From Natronorubrum aibiense (GTDB lineage Archaea; Halobacteriota; Halobacteria; Halobacteriales; Natrialbaceae), in assembly GCF_009392895.1 (NCBI RefSeq), contig NZ_CP045488.1, forward strand, positions 868,001 to 932,000: 64,000 nt of DNA, written 5' to 3'. Made by a program: the position numbers and the translations under genes. Within the stretch, counting starts at the first letter, position 1. Every line of letters starts with the position of its first letter. Shown one piece after another: positions 39,011 through 48,328 of this stretch. The notes beneath the pieces are model-generated. The model made no database searches. It worked only from the letters and a program-made list of their open reading frames with translations, and was not told the DNA's origin.

Positions 39011-40501
39011 ATGGGAGATTCAGACCCCGACGGATCAGGGATCAGACGTCGATCGTATCTCTACGGGAGCGCCGTTACGGTGAGTGGACTCGCGGGGTGT
39101 CTCGGCGCGACGGACGACCGAACAGTGCGCACGGGAACGGACGAACAGCAGTCGACAGATACCCGTTCGAACGGCGATCAAACTGACGAGCAGGGTGACG
39201 AAGGTGGCGACGAGACGCAGGACGCCGACTCGATCACCGAGTGTACGACCATCACCGAACCGGGAACGTACGCGCTGGCGGCCGACCTCGAGGCCGAGTC
39301 GGGCGAGACCTGCCTCGAGATCCGTGCGAGCGACGTCACGCTCGACGGACAGGGGCGGACGATCGCTGGCAGCGGGCCGACCGATCCGTTCGAGGAGCCG
39401 TTCGAACCGGCGAACAGCGGCGTACTCGTTCAGCCAGAGCTGACGGCCGCGAAAGAGAAACGGAAGAAAGCCGGCGTCACGCAGCCGCAGACCGACGGCA
39501 TCTCGAACGTGACGGTTCGGAATCTCACCGTCGAGGGGTTCGACGCCGGCATCGTCTTCGAGGCGGTAACGGGAGGTGCGATCACTGAGACGGCCGTGAC
39601 GGCCACGCAGTACGGACTCTCTCTGATCCGGTCGGCCGAGAATATGCTCCGTGGAAACGAGACGTCTGGGTGCGGCCGCAGCGGGATTCGACTCGAGCGC
39701 GCGAACGGGAATCTACTGGAGGCGAACACCGCAACCGGGAACGGGATGCCCGCATCGGAAACTGGTGGCGTCGTCCTTGTCGACTCGGACGAGAACCGGC
39801 TGGTCCGCAACGACGTCGACGGGAACATCGCTGGGATCGAACTCACCGGCTCACATGCTAATACGTTCGAGAAAAACAGCGTAAGCGACAACATTTTCGA
39901 CGGCATTGTCTTGTTCGACTCGCGGGGGAATACGCTCACCGGAAACACCGCGAATTCGAACACTAATCTCTACGGTATCATTCTCGTCGATTCGGACGAG
40001 ACCACGCTCGAGGAAAACACCGCTAACGGGAACGCACAGGGAGGACTCTTGCTCGTGCAGTCGGATAATAATACGCTCGTCGGGAACACGGCCAACGAAA
40101 ACGGACTCGATGGTGGCGTTATCCTCACGCTGTCCGATGGGAACACGCTCTCGAACAACACCGCAAACGACAACGTCGGGGCGAGCGCGATCGAGGGTCC
40201 CGACGTCGATCCCACGCTCGGTCCCGGCTTCAACCTGCTCGACTCGAGTTTCAACCGGGGGCGCGCCAACACCGCGCGAGGCAACGATGGCGGACCGATA
40301 CAGATCGTTGGCGGCGAGGGCAACAGCATCGAAATCAACGGGGTCGTCTACACCGACGCGACTGCGGACGAAACCTCACTCGAGACCGACGAGCAACCGA
40401 TACTGTCGGAACCACTCGAGGTGCTCGTCGAAACCGGCGAGCGAGAACCACTCGTAGAACTGGTCGACGTGCTCGACGAAGGGCTGCCGTTCGACGGGTA
40501 G
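39011..40501 (+). CDS. Right-handed beta-helix lipoprotein (NosD/PbH1 type)
   Basis: About 496 residues from the ATG at 39011; a GTG at 38945 in the same frame is possible. RRRSYLYGSAVTVSGLAGC gives a twin-arginine lipoprotein signal with acylated Cys30. An acidic, threonine-rich linker follows, then about ten parallel beta-helix turns with the repeated GN-T-x-N pattern (for example NRLVRNDVDGNIAGIELTGS, NTLTGNTANSN). Such proteins bind or cleave surface polysaccharides, or act as scaffolds (as NosD). The substrate is unknown. Confidence 0.85.
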   Translation: MGDSDPDGSGIRRRSYLYGSAVTVSGLAGCLGATDDRTVRTGTDEQQSTDTRSNGDQTDEQGDEGGDETQDADSITECTTITEPGTYALAADLEAESGETCLEIRASDVTLDGQGRTIAGSGPTDPFEEPFEPANSGVLVQPELTAAKEKRKKAGVTQPQTDGISNVTVRNLTVEGFDAGIVFEAVTGGAITETAVTATQYGLSLIRSAENMLRGNETSGCGRSGIRLERANGNLLEANTATGNGMPASETGGVVLVDSDENRLVRNDVDGNIAGIELTGSHANTFEKNSVSDNIFDGIVLFDSRGNTLTGNTANSNTNLYGIILVDSDETTLEENTANGNAQGGLLLVQSDNNTLVGNTANENGLDGGVILTLSDGNTLSNNTANDNVGASAIEGPDVDPTLGPGFNLLDSSFNRGRANTARGNDGGPIQIVGGEGNSIEINGVVYTDATADETSLETDEQPILSEPLEVLVETGEREPLVELVDVLDEGLPFDG

Positions 40502-40668
40502 TCGATGGACACCACCGAGACGGCGAACGGACTCGTGTCCGTTTCGTGTCGCTGTTTGTCTGGTATCTGCACGGCACTATCGTGCTCCCAAACCGAGTGA
40601 CGAGAAACAGCAAGACGGGAACACTCCGCGTTCAAGTTAGCCCGAAAATTCCGTCGAAAATCGCTGGA

Positions 40669-40741
40669 CGCCGAAGCCAGGACTCGAACCTGGGACAACC
40701 TCGTTAACAGCGAGGTGCTCTACCATCTGAGCTACTTCGGC
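40669..40741 (-). tRNA. tRNA-Asn (GTT)
   Basis: 73 bases. Acceptor GCCGAAG/CTTCGGC, D arm TAGCTCAGATGGTAGAGC, anticodon loop CTGTTAA (GTT), and T loop GTTCGAGTC. A TATA-like TATTAAATA lies at about 40763-40771 upstream. Confidence 0.96.
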
Positions 40742-40836
40742 TCATCTTCAGATAACGGGGTGTATTTAATAGGACTTTCGTTTTCGTCGCCCTGTGTTCG
40801 ACACCCTTTCACGCACCGCTCCAGTACCACCGCTCG

Positions 40837-42261
40837 ATGAGCGAGGAGGACACCGAACGCGACGAGCACGACGCCGCTGGGACGGGAGCCGACGATTTCG
40901 AGTCGGTCGTCGCCGCGGTCCACGAACGCATCGAACCGGACGCAGCGGAACGGGCCCACCTCCGTGACGTCGCCGACCGGCTCACTGACAGAGCCGAGAC
41001 GGCTGCGAGAGAACGTTGTCCGGAGGCCGACGTCCTACAGGTCGGTTCGACGGCCAGAGACACCTGGATCAGCGGCGACCGCGATATCGACATCTTCGTT
41101 CGGTTCCCACCGGCGGTCGACCGCGAGGACCTCGAGCGATACGGCCTCGAGGTCGGCCACGAAACGCTGCCCGACGGCCACGAGGAGTACGCCGAACACC
41201 CCTACGTCAAAGGCACTGTCGAGGGGTTCGACATCGATGTCGTCCCATGTTTTCGCCTCGAGTCGGCGACCGAGATCCGGTCAGCCGTCGATCGCACGCC
41301 GTTTCACACCCAGTATCTCGAGGCGCGCCTGGACGACGCCCTCACGGCGGACGTCCGACTCGCGAAGCAGTTCCTGAAGGGAATCGGCGCGTACGGCAGC
41401 GATCTCCGGACGCGCGGGTTCAGCGGTTATCTCACCGAACTGCTCGTCTGTGAGTCCGGCGGTTTCCGGCCGTTGCTCGAGGCTGCGGCCGACTGGCAGC
41501 CGCCGGTCGAACTCGATCCCGAAGGCCACAGAGCAACTCTCGAAACGGGCGACGCCCTCTCGTTCGACGACCCGCTCGTCGTCATCGATCCGACCGACCC
41601 CCAGCGCAACGTCGCCGCGGTCTGTTCGGCCGAAAACGTCGCTCGCTTCCAACACTACGCCCGCCGGTTCCTCGATGCGCCACGGGCCGACCTGTTCGAT
41701 CCCGTCGAGCCGGCCTCACTTACGGAAGCCGAGCTCTGCACTCACATCGAGCGCCGCGGCACGACTCCTGTCGCCGTCCGGTTCGACGCGCCGGACCTCG
41801 TCGAAGACCAGCTCTATCCACAACTCGAGAAATCCCTCGACGGGATCACAAGGGGGCTCGACGACCGCGGCTTCGACGTCTTCCGTGCGACGGCGATGGC
41901 CGACGAAACCGCAGCGATCCTCGTCGAACTCGCCGTCAGCGAGCGACCCGCCGTCGAGCGCCACGACGGGCCGCCAGTCCACGTTCGGAGCCACGCTGAC
42001 GGCTTTTACGAGGCCTACGCAGACGACCCGGAGGCCTATGGACCATTCATCGACGACGGTCGATACGTCACCGAACGACCGCGCGAGTTCACCACCGCGC
42101 GCGCGTTTCTCGAGAGTGATCGACTCTTCGACGTCGGCCTCGGCGCCCACATCGAAACGGCGCTCGAAGACGAGTACACGGTCCTGCTCGGCGACGAGAT
42201 TACGACGTTGCTCGAGGAGTTCGCGGAACAGCTCTCGCTGTATTTCGAGCCGCGTCCTTGA
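40837..42261 (+). CDS. cca: tRNA CCA-adding enzyme (archaeal class I)
   Basis: 474 residues. The nucleotidyltransferase signature GSTARDTWISGDRDIDIFV (about 69-87) supplies the catalytic carboxylates. LAKQFLKGIGAYGSDLRTRGFSGYL marks the archaeal class, followed by the tail domain that measures the tRNA acceptor-T helix. It adds or repairs the 3' CCA of tRNAs, which the tRNA genes here do not encode. It starts shortly after tRNA-Asn on the opposite strand. Confidence 0.94.
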   Translation: MSEEDTERDEHDAAGTGADDFESVVAAVHERIEPDAAERAHLRDVADRLTDRAETAARERCPEADVLQVGSTARDTWISGDRDIDIFVRFPPAVDREDLERYGLEVGHETLPDGHEEYAEHPYVKGTVEGFDIDVVPCFRLESATEIRSAVDRTPFHTQYLEARLDDALTADVRLAKQFLKGIGAYGSDLRTRGFSGYLTELLVCESGGFRPLLEAAADWQPPVELDPEGHRATLETGDALSFDDPLVVIDPTDPQRNVAAVCSAENVARFQHYARRFLDAPRADLFDPVEPASLTEAELCTHIERRGTTPVAVRFDAPDLVEDQLYPQLEKSLDGITRGLDDRGFDVFRATAMADETAAILVELAVSERPAVERHDGPPVHVRSHADGFYEAYADDPEAYGPFIDDGRYVTERPREFTTARAFLESDRLFDVGLGAHIETALEDEYTVLLGDEITTLLEEFAEQLSLYFEPRP

Positions 42262-42308
42262 GCCAATTGGGACGCCACACAGCGCGGGCAACTGCAGAAA
42301 ACGGGCCG

Positions 42309-43337
42309 TCAGTCGTCGAGTTCGAACTCGAGTCCGTGTTCGTTCGCCACGTCCTCGAGCGTCGACTTGGCCTTGTCGCTGCAGTCCGAGTCGGGCTCGA
42401 TCGGGGCGCGGCCGTCGAACGTCTCGTGGACGATCGCGACGCTGTCGGCGAGGACATCGAGTCCGTACCCGCCCTCGAGAATGAACGCGAGTGCGGCGTT
42501 GACGTCGTCGGCGAGTGTCCGCAGTCGGTCGGTCATCAGTGCGTAGGCTTCCGTCGAGAGACGGATTCTCGAGATCGGATCGTGACGGTGAGCGTCGAAG
42601 CCGGCACTGATCAGCAGGCAGTCGGGATCGAACTCGGTGAGTGCGCTCGCGATCGGCCCTTCGACGGCCGAGAGGTAGTCCTGATCGTCCGTACCGGCGG
42701 GCATCGGGACGTTCATCGTCGTTCCATCACCTTCCCCGTCGCCGGTCTCGTCGACGGCTCCGGTGCCGGGATAGAGCCCCTGTTCGTGAATCGAGACGAA
42801 GAAGACGTCGTCACGCTCGTAGAAGATGTCCTGTGTTCCGTTTCCGTGGTGGACGTCCCAGTCGACGATGGCGACCCGTTCGACGTCGTGGTCGTCGGCA
42901 TCGAGGGCGTGCTGGGCGGCGACGGCGACGTTGTTGACGAAACAAAAGCCCATCGCGTCGTCGTAGACGGCATGGTGGCCCGGCGGTCGACCGATGGAAA
43001 ACGGCGTCTTCCGGCCCGTCTGACCATCGAGGGCCGCATCGACGGCCCAGCAGGCGAGCCCCGCGCTGTGGCGGACCGCATCCCAGGTTTCCTCGACGGC
43101 CGTTGTGTCGGGGTCCCAGTTCCCCCCGCCGTCGGCACAGAACTGCTCGACGGATTCGAGGTACTCCCGTTCGTGGACGGTTGCCATCGTTTCTATGTCA
43201 CATGGGTCGGCCTCGACGTACTCGACGCCGTGTTTTCGTTTCAGTCGCTCCCGAATCGCTCGTAGCCGGTCCGGCGTCTCCGGGTGGCGCGGACCGGGAT
43301 CGTGTGCGAGACAGACCTCGCTGTAACCAAACTGCAT
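42309..43337 (-). CDS. Histone deacetylase family protein
   Basis: 342 residues from MQFGYSEVCLAHDPG; the frame is open further upstream but that part overlaps the histone gene. Zinc-hydrolase motifs: RPPGHHAVYDDAMGFCFVNN, DWDVHHGNGTQDIFY, LLISAGFDAHRHDP and EGGYGLDVLA, including the catalytic HH pair and the D-H-D zinc ligands. It belongs to the class II-like/acetylpolyamine amidohydrolase group. Its ATG begins one base after the stop of the histone gene. It therefore may act on acetylated histone or other proteins, or on acetylpolyamines. Confidence 0.92.
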   Translation of the reverse strand: MQFGYSEVCLAHDPGPRHPETPDRLRAIRERLKRKHGVEYVEADPCDIETMATVHEREYLESVEQFCADGGGNWDPDTTAVEETWDAVRHSAGLACWAVDAALDGQTGRKTPFSIGRPPGHHAVYDDAMGFCFVNNVAVAAQHALDADDHDVERVAIVDWDVHHGNGTQDIFYERDDVFFVSIHEQGLYPGTGAVDETGDGEGDGTTMNVPMPAGTDDQDYLSAVEGPIASALTEFDPDCLLISAGFDAHRHDPISRIRLSTEAYALMTDRLRTLADDVNAALAFILEGGYGLDVLADSVAIVHETFDGRAPIEPDSDCSDKAKSTLEDVANEHGLEFELDD

Positions 43338-43338
43338 C

Positions 43339-43770
43339 TCACTCGAACAACGAGAAGTACGTCTCGATGTCCTCGTCGATGATTGTCCGGCGGTCAGCGT
43401 GGCGCGCAAGGATCGCTGCCGCACGGGCAACGTTGTCCGCGTAGTCCTCGAGAATGTCTGCGAGGGCAACGCGGGCGTCCATCGAGACGCGATAGCCATC
43501 GTCGATCTCGAGTCTAGCGATACGGTCGACGGGTGCAACCGGCAACTCGAGGTCGTCTTTGTCCACGACGGTTTCGACGCCAAAGTCCGTCGCCATCAGC
43601 GTTTTGCGCCCGTCTTCGGTTGCTCGCTCGGCAGCGTCGATCGCGAGCTCACTGCCGTGTTCTTGAATCCGAGTTGCAAGTCCCTTCGACGCGTCGGCAC
43701 TCACCCGAAGATCGCCCGCGTTCCGCCGGATGATCGTATCCACCGGGGCGAACGGGAGTTCGACGTTCAT
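43339..43770 (-). CDS. Archaeal histone, fused double fold
   Basis: 143 residues made of two histone folds in one chain: LPFAPVDTIIRRNAGDLRVS... (about 5-70) and LPVAPVDRIARLEIDDGYRVS... (about 75-143). Each repeat has the alpha1-alpha2-alpha3 pattern and R-x-T/D loops. The acidic composition and linked dimer are typical of Halobacteria. The gene is directly followed, with one base between, by the histone deacetylase gene, and preceded by an RPA gene. Confidence 0.93.
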   Translation of the reverse strand: MNVELPFAPVDTIIRRNAGDLRVSADASKGLATRIQEHGSELAIDAAERATEDGRKTLMATDFGVETVVDKDDLELPVAPVDRIARLEIDDGYRVSMDARVALADILEDYADNVARAAAILARHADRRTIIDEDIETYFSLFE

Positions 43771-43836
43771 ACAATGATAGGCGAAGGTAACTCCCTTAAC
43801 GCTTTTCCTAGCCGTGCAATGTGGTTGCGTGTGACC

Positions 43837-45282
43837 TCAGAAGACGTCGTTTGCCTCGAGTCGGCCGTCGCGGACGACCCCTCTGGCAGTTAGTTCCTCG
43901 CCGAGCCCGACGTCGGCGTCAGTTTCGACGCTCATCGTCGTCTCACCGTCGTCGAGCACGACTGGATCACCGGCCTGCACGACGACGCCGGTGAACTCGA
44001 GTTCCTCACCGTCCGTCGGTTCGCCCGTGTCGCCAGTGTCGTCGCTCGTCGCTGTCGAGTCGTCGACCGCAGCGCTGGCACTGCCCATCTCACCGTCGCC
44101 GTCAGCGCCCGCGAACGCTGACAGGCCGGCGTTCTGGTCGCTCGAGTCACTCGAGTCACTCTCGTCGGTCGTCGCCGACTCGGATTCGAGGACTGTGACC
44201 GTCGACTGCCAGCCTGCCGAGGCCTCGAGATCGTCCTGCCAGCCGTCCTGAATCTCGACGTCGCCGAGTGCGACTTCGTCACCTGGACCGATATCGAGGT
44301 CGGCTTTGCCGCCCCAGAGTGCAACGCGGATGTCGCCAGTCGCATCTTGGACGCGAATGTTCCGAACCTGTCCCTCCGAGCCGTCGTCGCGGTCGAAGGT
44401 TCGTTTCGGGTCGGCCGAGCGAACGACGCCCGCGATGTCGACCGTCTGGCCGATCTCGAGGTCCTCGATCGGCGTACTCTCGGGGACGTACTCGACATCC
44501 GCATCGACTTCCTCGACGGCACCGCGGTTGCCGACGTGGAGTTCGAGACTGCCGTCGCGTTCTTTGACGTAGCCGTCGACGACCTCGACGGTCGCGCCGG
44601 GATCGAACTCGGTCGCGAGGTCGGCCTGCTCGTCCCACAGCGTCACGCGCACGCGCCCGGTCGAATCCCCGAGCGTCAGGTTCGACACTTTCCCTTCGGA
44701 GCCGTCGTCGCGGTCGAAGGTGCGAACGCTGTCGGTATCGAGGACGAGCCCGACGAAATTGACGTTCGAAAGGCCGAGCGAGAGCGCCTCGACGGTGTGG
44801 GTGTCGCTGACCTGCACGTCGATCTCCGTGTCCGGATCGGGTTCGACCTTGTCGACGCTGACTTCGACACCGGAAAAGCCCTCCTTGGGCCGGCCTTTGA
44901 TCCGCAGTACCTGTCCTTCCTCGAGTTCGGAGATTGCGGCTTCGGCGTGTTCGTCCCAGAACGCCGCCCGCACGGAGCCGGTCTCGTCTGCGACGTCGAC
45001 GTTGACGACGCGGCCGTCTTCGTCCTCGCCGTCGCGTTCGAACGTCCGCACCTCACCAATGCTGGTGACTTTGGCGACGAACTTCGCCTCCTCCATCCCG
45101 GGTTCGATGTCGGCGATGCCGCCAACCTCACTCTCACCGATCTCGTGAGCGATGAGCATCGCCGCCGTCTCCTCGTCTGCGAGTCCACCCATCTGCTCGA
45201 CTTTCTCCTCGACGGCCTCGCGAAACTCCTCGAGAGAGACGTCGGCCTCGAGGTCTTCATATACGCCCTCGATGTCGCTCAT
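43837..45282 (-). CDS. Replication protein A, multi-OB-fold ssDNA-binding protein
   Basis: About 481 residues from MSDIEGVYEDLEAD. Three consecutive OB folds carry the internal repeat VRTFDRDDGSEGKVSNL and its cousins (about residues 70-170, 185-270 and 285-370). An acidic serine-rich linker follows, then a fourth OB-like region (LEFTGVVVQAGDPVVLDDGE). There is no zinc finger. It protects single-stranded DNA in replication and repair. It is followed by histone and deacetylase genes, an arrangement I recall as rpaC-hstA-hdaI in Haloferax. Confidence 0.9.
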   Translation of the reverse strand: MSDIEGVYEDLEADVSLEEFREAVEEKVEQMGGLADEETAAMLIAHEIGESEVGGIADIEPGMEEAKFVAKVTSIGEVRTFERDGEDEDGRVVNVDVADETGSVRAAFWDEHAEAAISELEEGQVLRIKGRPKEGFSGVEVSVDKVEPDPDTEIDVQVSDTHTVEALSLGLSNVNFVGLVLDTDSVRTFDRDDGSEGKVSNLTLGDSTGRVRVTLWDEQADLATEFDPGATVEVVDGYVKERDGSLELHVGNRGAVEEVDADVEYVPESTPIEDLEIGQTVDIAGVVRSADPKRTFDRDDGSEGQVRNIRVQDATGDIRVALWGGKADLDIGPGDEVALGDVEIQDGWQDDLEASAGWQSTVTVLESESATTDESDSSDSSDQNAGLSAFAGADGDGEMGSASAAVDDSTATSDDTGDTGEPTDGEELEFTGVVVQAGDPVVLDDGETTMSVETDADVGLGEELTARGVVRDGRLEANDVF

Positions 45283-45593
45283 TCTATGCTCGTGCATGGG
45301 TAGCCCGCGCATAAGCATTGTCCATTCGGCGTGTTTGCCCCCATCGACCGATCTGAAATGATCGGTGCACACTGCCCACTCGAGGTCGCTCTTGCCCGGT
45401 CGGCCAGACAGCGATCGCGTCCGAACGCATACCCCTGCTGGCTCCGCCTCAGTATATAAACCCACGTGTCGGATGACCAACGTCAACCCGATGTCGTGAC
45501 AGTCTGAGACACGCATGATCGGGCGATATCGGCCGAATACGGCGACTTCCTTTCGAAAGGCCTTTAATGTCCACGCGGTTACGATGAGATGAG
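45283..45593. other. Divergent promoters of RPA and tRNA-Arg
   Basis: Minus-strand TTTATATA at about 45452-45459 would start the RPA transcript near 45427, leaving a roughly 145-base leader. Plus-strand CCTTTAATG at about 45562-45570 lies ahead of tRNA-Arg. No other gene was seen. Confidence 0.5.
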
Positions 45594-45666
45594 TCCTGGT
45601 AGGGTAGTGGACTATCCTCTTGGCTTGCGGAGCCAGGGACCGGAGTTCAAATCTCCGTCAGGACGT
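45594..45666 (+). tRNA. tRNA-Arg (GCG)
   Basis: 73 bases. Acceptor GTCCTGG/CAGGAC, D region TAGGGTAGTGGACTATCC, anticodon arm TTGGCTTGCGGAGCCAG with anticodon GCG, and T loop GTTCAAATC. The 3' end is repeated twice downstream, so it is a likely integration target. Confidence 0.95.
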
Positions 45667-45919
45667 TTTCACCGACGCAACACCGACGAGCGGGGCGAGT
45701 CGCTCGCGTCGGTGTAAACTCATATTCGGATATTTGAGCAGACCAGTGGCAGCCCGCGCAACCGAGCGAAGCGAGGTGAGCAGGACCCTCTGGGCGTGTT
45801 CAAATCTCCGTCAGGACGCTCACTCCTTTCGAGTGCTTCACGTTGTTCAGCACTCGCTTCGTCGTTCGGTCCTGACGTGCCCAACGCTCACTTCGTTCGC
45901 GTTGGACTCCGTCAGGACG
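45646..45919 (+). repeat. Repeats of the tRNA-Arg 3' end (att-like)
   Basis: The last 21 bases of the tRNA (starting GTTCAAATCTCCG, ending CAGGACG; 45646-45666) recur exactly at 45798-45818. A shorter piece, CTCCGTCAGGACG, recurs at 45907-45919. An inverted GTCCTGACG lies between the last two, near 45870. This is the pattern left by tRNA-targeting integrative elements. The segments between the repeats hold no gene. Confidence 0.6.
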
Positions 45920-46051
45920 TTGTGGAATCTGTGCGTCTTTTTGAGCCCATATATCTACGGCACCCGACGAAACGTACCGGAATGTGCCGGCAGGGGTGGT
46001 ACCTGCCTGGGGTCCCGAGATTCTCGAGACACGGTGTGATCGGAGGGATGC

Positions 46052-46939
46052 ATGACTGACGATCACAGCGACGGACATCGACAGGAGCACGGACTCGAGC
46101 CCATCAGCCGCCGTCGAGTGCTCCGGACGACGGCCGCCACGACGGTCGGCGCTGGAGGCCTCGCTGGAGCAACTGGCTCAGCATCGGCGTCTGGATTTAC
46201 GGGCTGTGACGACTGGGAAGAGCCACTGGCGGAGTATCCGGAGATCGATCTCACAAGCGGCAATCCGACGGCGCTGAATTTCGACGCCCTCGAGGACGAG
46301 GACGAGGTCGTCATCTTCGTCCACGGCTGGTACGGCCTCGAGACCAGCACCGATCAGGCGTACACGCTCCAGCAAGCCTTCGAGGCCAACGACTACGACG
46401 TGTCGGTGGTCGCCGCGTCGTGGGAGGCGGACACGCCCAACTACTGGCGCGCCGAGGACACCGCCGAGACGGCCGGTGATCGCCTCGCGTCGTGGTTCGA
46501 GTCCGGTCGCATCGACCTCGAGGAAACCACCGTCCGGCTGGTGGGCCACTCACTCGGCGGCCGGGTCTGTCTCGAGACGCTCACGGCGCTCGACGAGAAC
46601 GTCGTCGAAACCGTCGCACTGGTCGGGACCGCTGCCGACGACGATTCGGTCTGTACGGACGAGACGTACGCGGACGGAATCGACACCGGCGCCCGAGCGG
46701 TCTACAACTACCACTCCGAGAACGACGATAGCGTCTGTTACGGCTACGGCGTCGTCTCACTCTCGAACGCCCTCGGCTGTGGCGGTTCGGACTGCACCGG
46801 TGGGTGGTTCACCGACGACAGCGGCTCGACGCCGGACACCTACACCGACGTGGACGTCTCCGACGAGGTCGACGATCACTGTGACTACACCAAGCCCGAC
46901 AGCGGCTGTGTCCCACAGCTCGTCGATGATTTCGAGTGA
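46052..46939 (+). CDS. Secreted alpha/beta hydrolase (lipase/esterase-like)
   Basis: 295 residues with a Tat leader (SRRRVLRTTAATTVGAGGLAG, about 19-39; cleavage near ATGSASA). The mature part has FVHGWYG (oxyanion region, about 89-95) and the nucleophile elbow GHSLGG (about 163-168). Several cysteine pairs (CDDW, CVCT, GCGGSDC, DDHC, SGCV) are unusual for a haloarchaeal enzyme and probably form disulfides outside the cell. The catalytic acid and histidine are likely near DHCDY. It may cleave esters or lipids. It lies just downstream of the tRNA-Arg repeats, so it may have arrived with an element. Confidence 0.82.
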   Translation: MTDDHSDGHRQEHGLEPISRRRVLRTTAATTVGAGGLAGATGSASASGFTGCDDWEEPLAEYPEIDLTSGNPTALNFDALEDEDEVVIFVHGWYGLETSTDQAYTLQQAFEANDYDVSVVAASWEADTPNYWRAEDTAETAGDRLASWFESGRIDLEETTVRLVGHSLGGRVCLETLTALDENVVETVALVGTAADDDSVCTDETYADGIDTGARAVYNYHSENDDSVCYGYGVVSLSNALGCGGSDCTGGWFTDDSGSTPDTYTDVDVSDEVDDHCDYTKPDSGCVPQLVDDFE

Positions 46940-46994
46940 GGGGCGCTCGAATCGTCGCCGACCAGCGGCGTTGTCACTCGAGTACGAAACGTAG

Positions 46995-47545
46995 GTGAGA
47001 GGAGTAAGCCCCCTTCTGTTCGTCCCGGCATTCGGCTGAGCGTCCGTGCCGTCCGCGGCGAGGCCGCGGGGCGTTCGGGCTACCACGACATGGACTTGCA
47101 CCGGTGAGGGTTCGCCGTTCCATCGATCCTCGGCCGTCTGCGTGTGGTCGATCGCGCCAGTGTCGCCGGCGGGTGCCGGCTGCGACTCGTGGGTTCGCTT
47201 GAGGGAGCGAACCGCGTCCGCGATCCACGGGTTCGAACCGTGAGCAGTCGATCACACACCCTCTGCGGGTTAGCTCCCCTTCCTCTCGGTCGGGTTCGCA
47301 CGCATCATCGGTCGGGCCGAGACGTGTCGTTTCTGTTCCAGAGCCAGCGGTCTCCCGCTCCGGACTTGCGCCCGGTCACCTGCCCAAACAGGTGGGGGGA
47401 CTTTCCTCGCGCGCGTTGCGTGACTCGACGGTCGCACAACGGTATGTGCGTGGGTCGTCCCGGAGGGACGGGCCCACGTTGGACAGCCGCGTCGTCGCCG
47501 ACGCGGCCGCCGCGGCAGCCAGGCTCTCTCTCCCAGTCATCGTAG
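46995..47545 (-). ncRNA. rnpB: RNase P RNA
   Basis: The two arms of helix P4 are clear on the minus strand: GAGGAAAGTCC (about 47398-47408) and ACAGAAGGGGGCTTAC (about 47004-47020). Between and around them lie the expected paired stretches, for example ACCTGTTTGGGCAGGT and CGGGCGCAAGTCCG. The 5' end is near 47540, shortly after a CTTATT element at about 47561-47567. At about 545 bases it is longer than many haloarchaeal copies, the extra length lying mostly in 47080-47330. Ends are approximate. Confidence 0.9.
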
Positions 47546-47638
47546 GACCGTCGGCCGAATAAGTCCCCCGGTCGCCGTGGCAACGACGACCAGACGGAAT
47601 GGAAGCGTTTTAGGACGCCACCCACCATGTACGGTTGT

Positions 47639-48238
47639 ATGTCCCAGCGACAGGGCGTCAACCTTTCCTACGAGGACGGTGCGCGCGCCGTCGAACTCGC
47701 GCGTGAATCCGTCGAATCCTACGTACAACACGGCCAACGAGAACAACCGGGCAGCATGCGCGAGGCGTTCTACGAGCGAACCGGCGCGTTCGTCCGCCTC
47801 GAGTCGACACGTGGACGGGGCAGCCTGCGCGGCTGTGCCGGCGGCTATCAGTCGGCCGACCAGCTCGGTCACGTCATCGTCGACGCAGCGATCGAAGCCG
47901 CAAGCGGGGACTCGTGTGGCTCGGAAGTGACTCCCTCGGAACTCCCGAACCTCACCGTCTCGGTCTGTACGGTCAAAAGCGTCGTCCTGACCGACGACCC
48001 GCTTGCTGACCTCGAGCTCGGTACCCACGGCGTCGCGATCGACGGCGGCGAGGGTGGCTGGCTGTATCCGACGGTGCCCGTCGAGAACGGCTGGAGCGCC
48101 CGCGAGTACCTCGATCGGACGTGTCGAAAAGCCAAGCTCGCACCGGGTGCGTGGCAGGACGACGACGTCATCGTCACGCTGTTCGAGGGACAGGTGTTCC
48201 GCGAGCGCGAAGCCGACGGCAGCATCGAGCAATTATAA
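47639..48238 (+). CDS. AMMECR1 domain protein
   Basis: About 199 residues (from MSQRQGVNLSYEDG; ATG four codons earlier also open). LRGCAGGYQSADQLGHVI contains the invariant LRGC-x-G motif, with FVRLESTRGRGSLRGC and GWSAREYLDRTCRKAKLAPGAW further on. The AMMECR1 fold is found in all domains and has no settled function; links to the MEMO family and RNA or redox roles have been proposed. It is divergent from RNase P RNA with a short shared promoter region. Confidence 0.9.
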   Translation: MSQRQGVNLSYEDGARAVELARESVESYVQHGQREQPGSMREAFYERTGAFVRLESTRGRGSLRGCAGGYQSADQLGHVIVDAAIEAASGDSCGSEVTPSELPNLTVSVCTVKSVVLTDDPLADLELGTHGVAIDGGEGGWLYPTVPVENGWSAREYLDRTCRKAKLAPGAWQDDDVIVTLFEGQVFREREADGSIEQL

Positions 48239-48328
48239 TCGCTCGCGTCGAGACGGAGCGCGCAGACTATAGACCGGGCGTTCCACAGCGTATTCTGAAG
48301 GCGATCGTGTCGAGAGCCGCTGCTCGAG

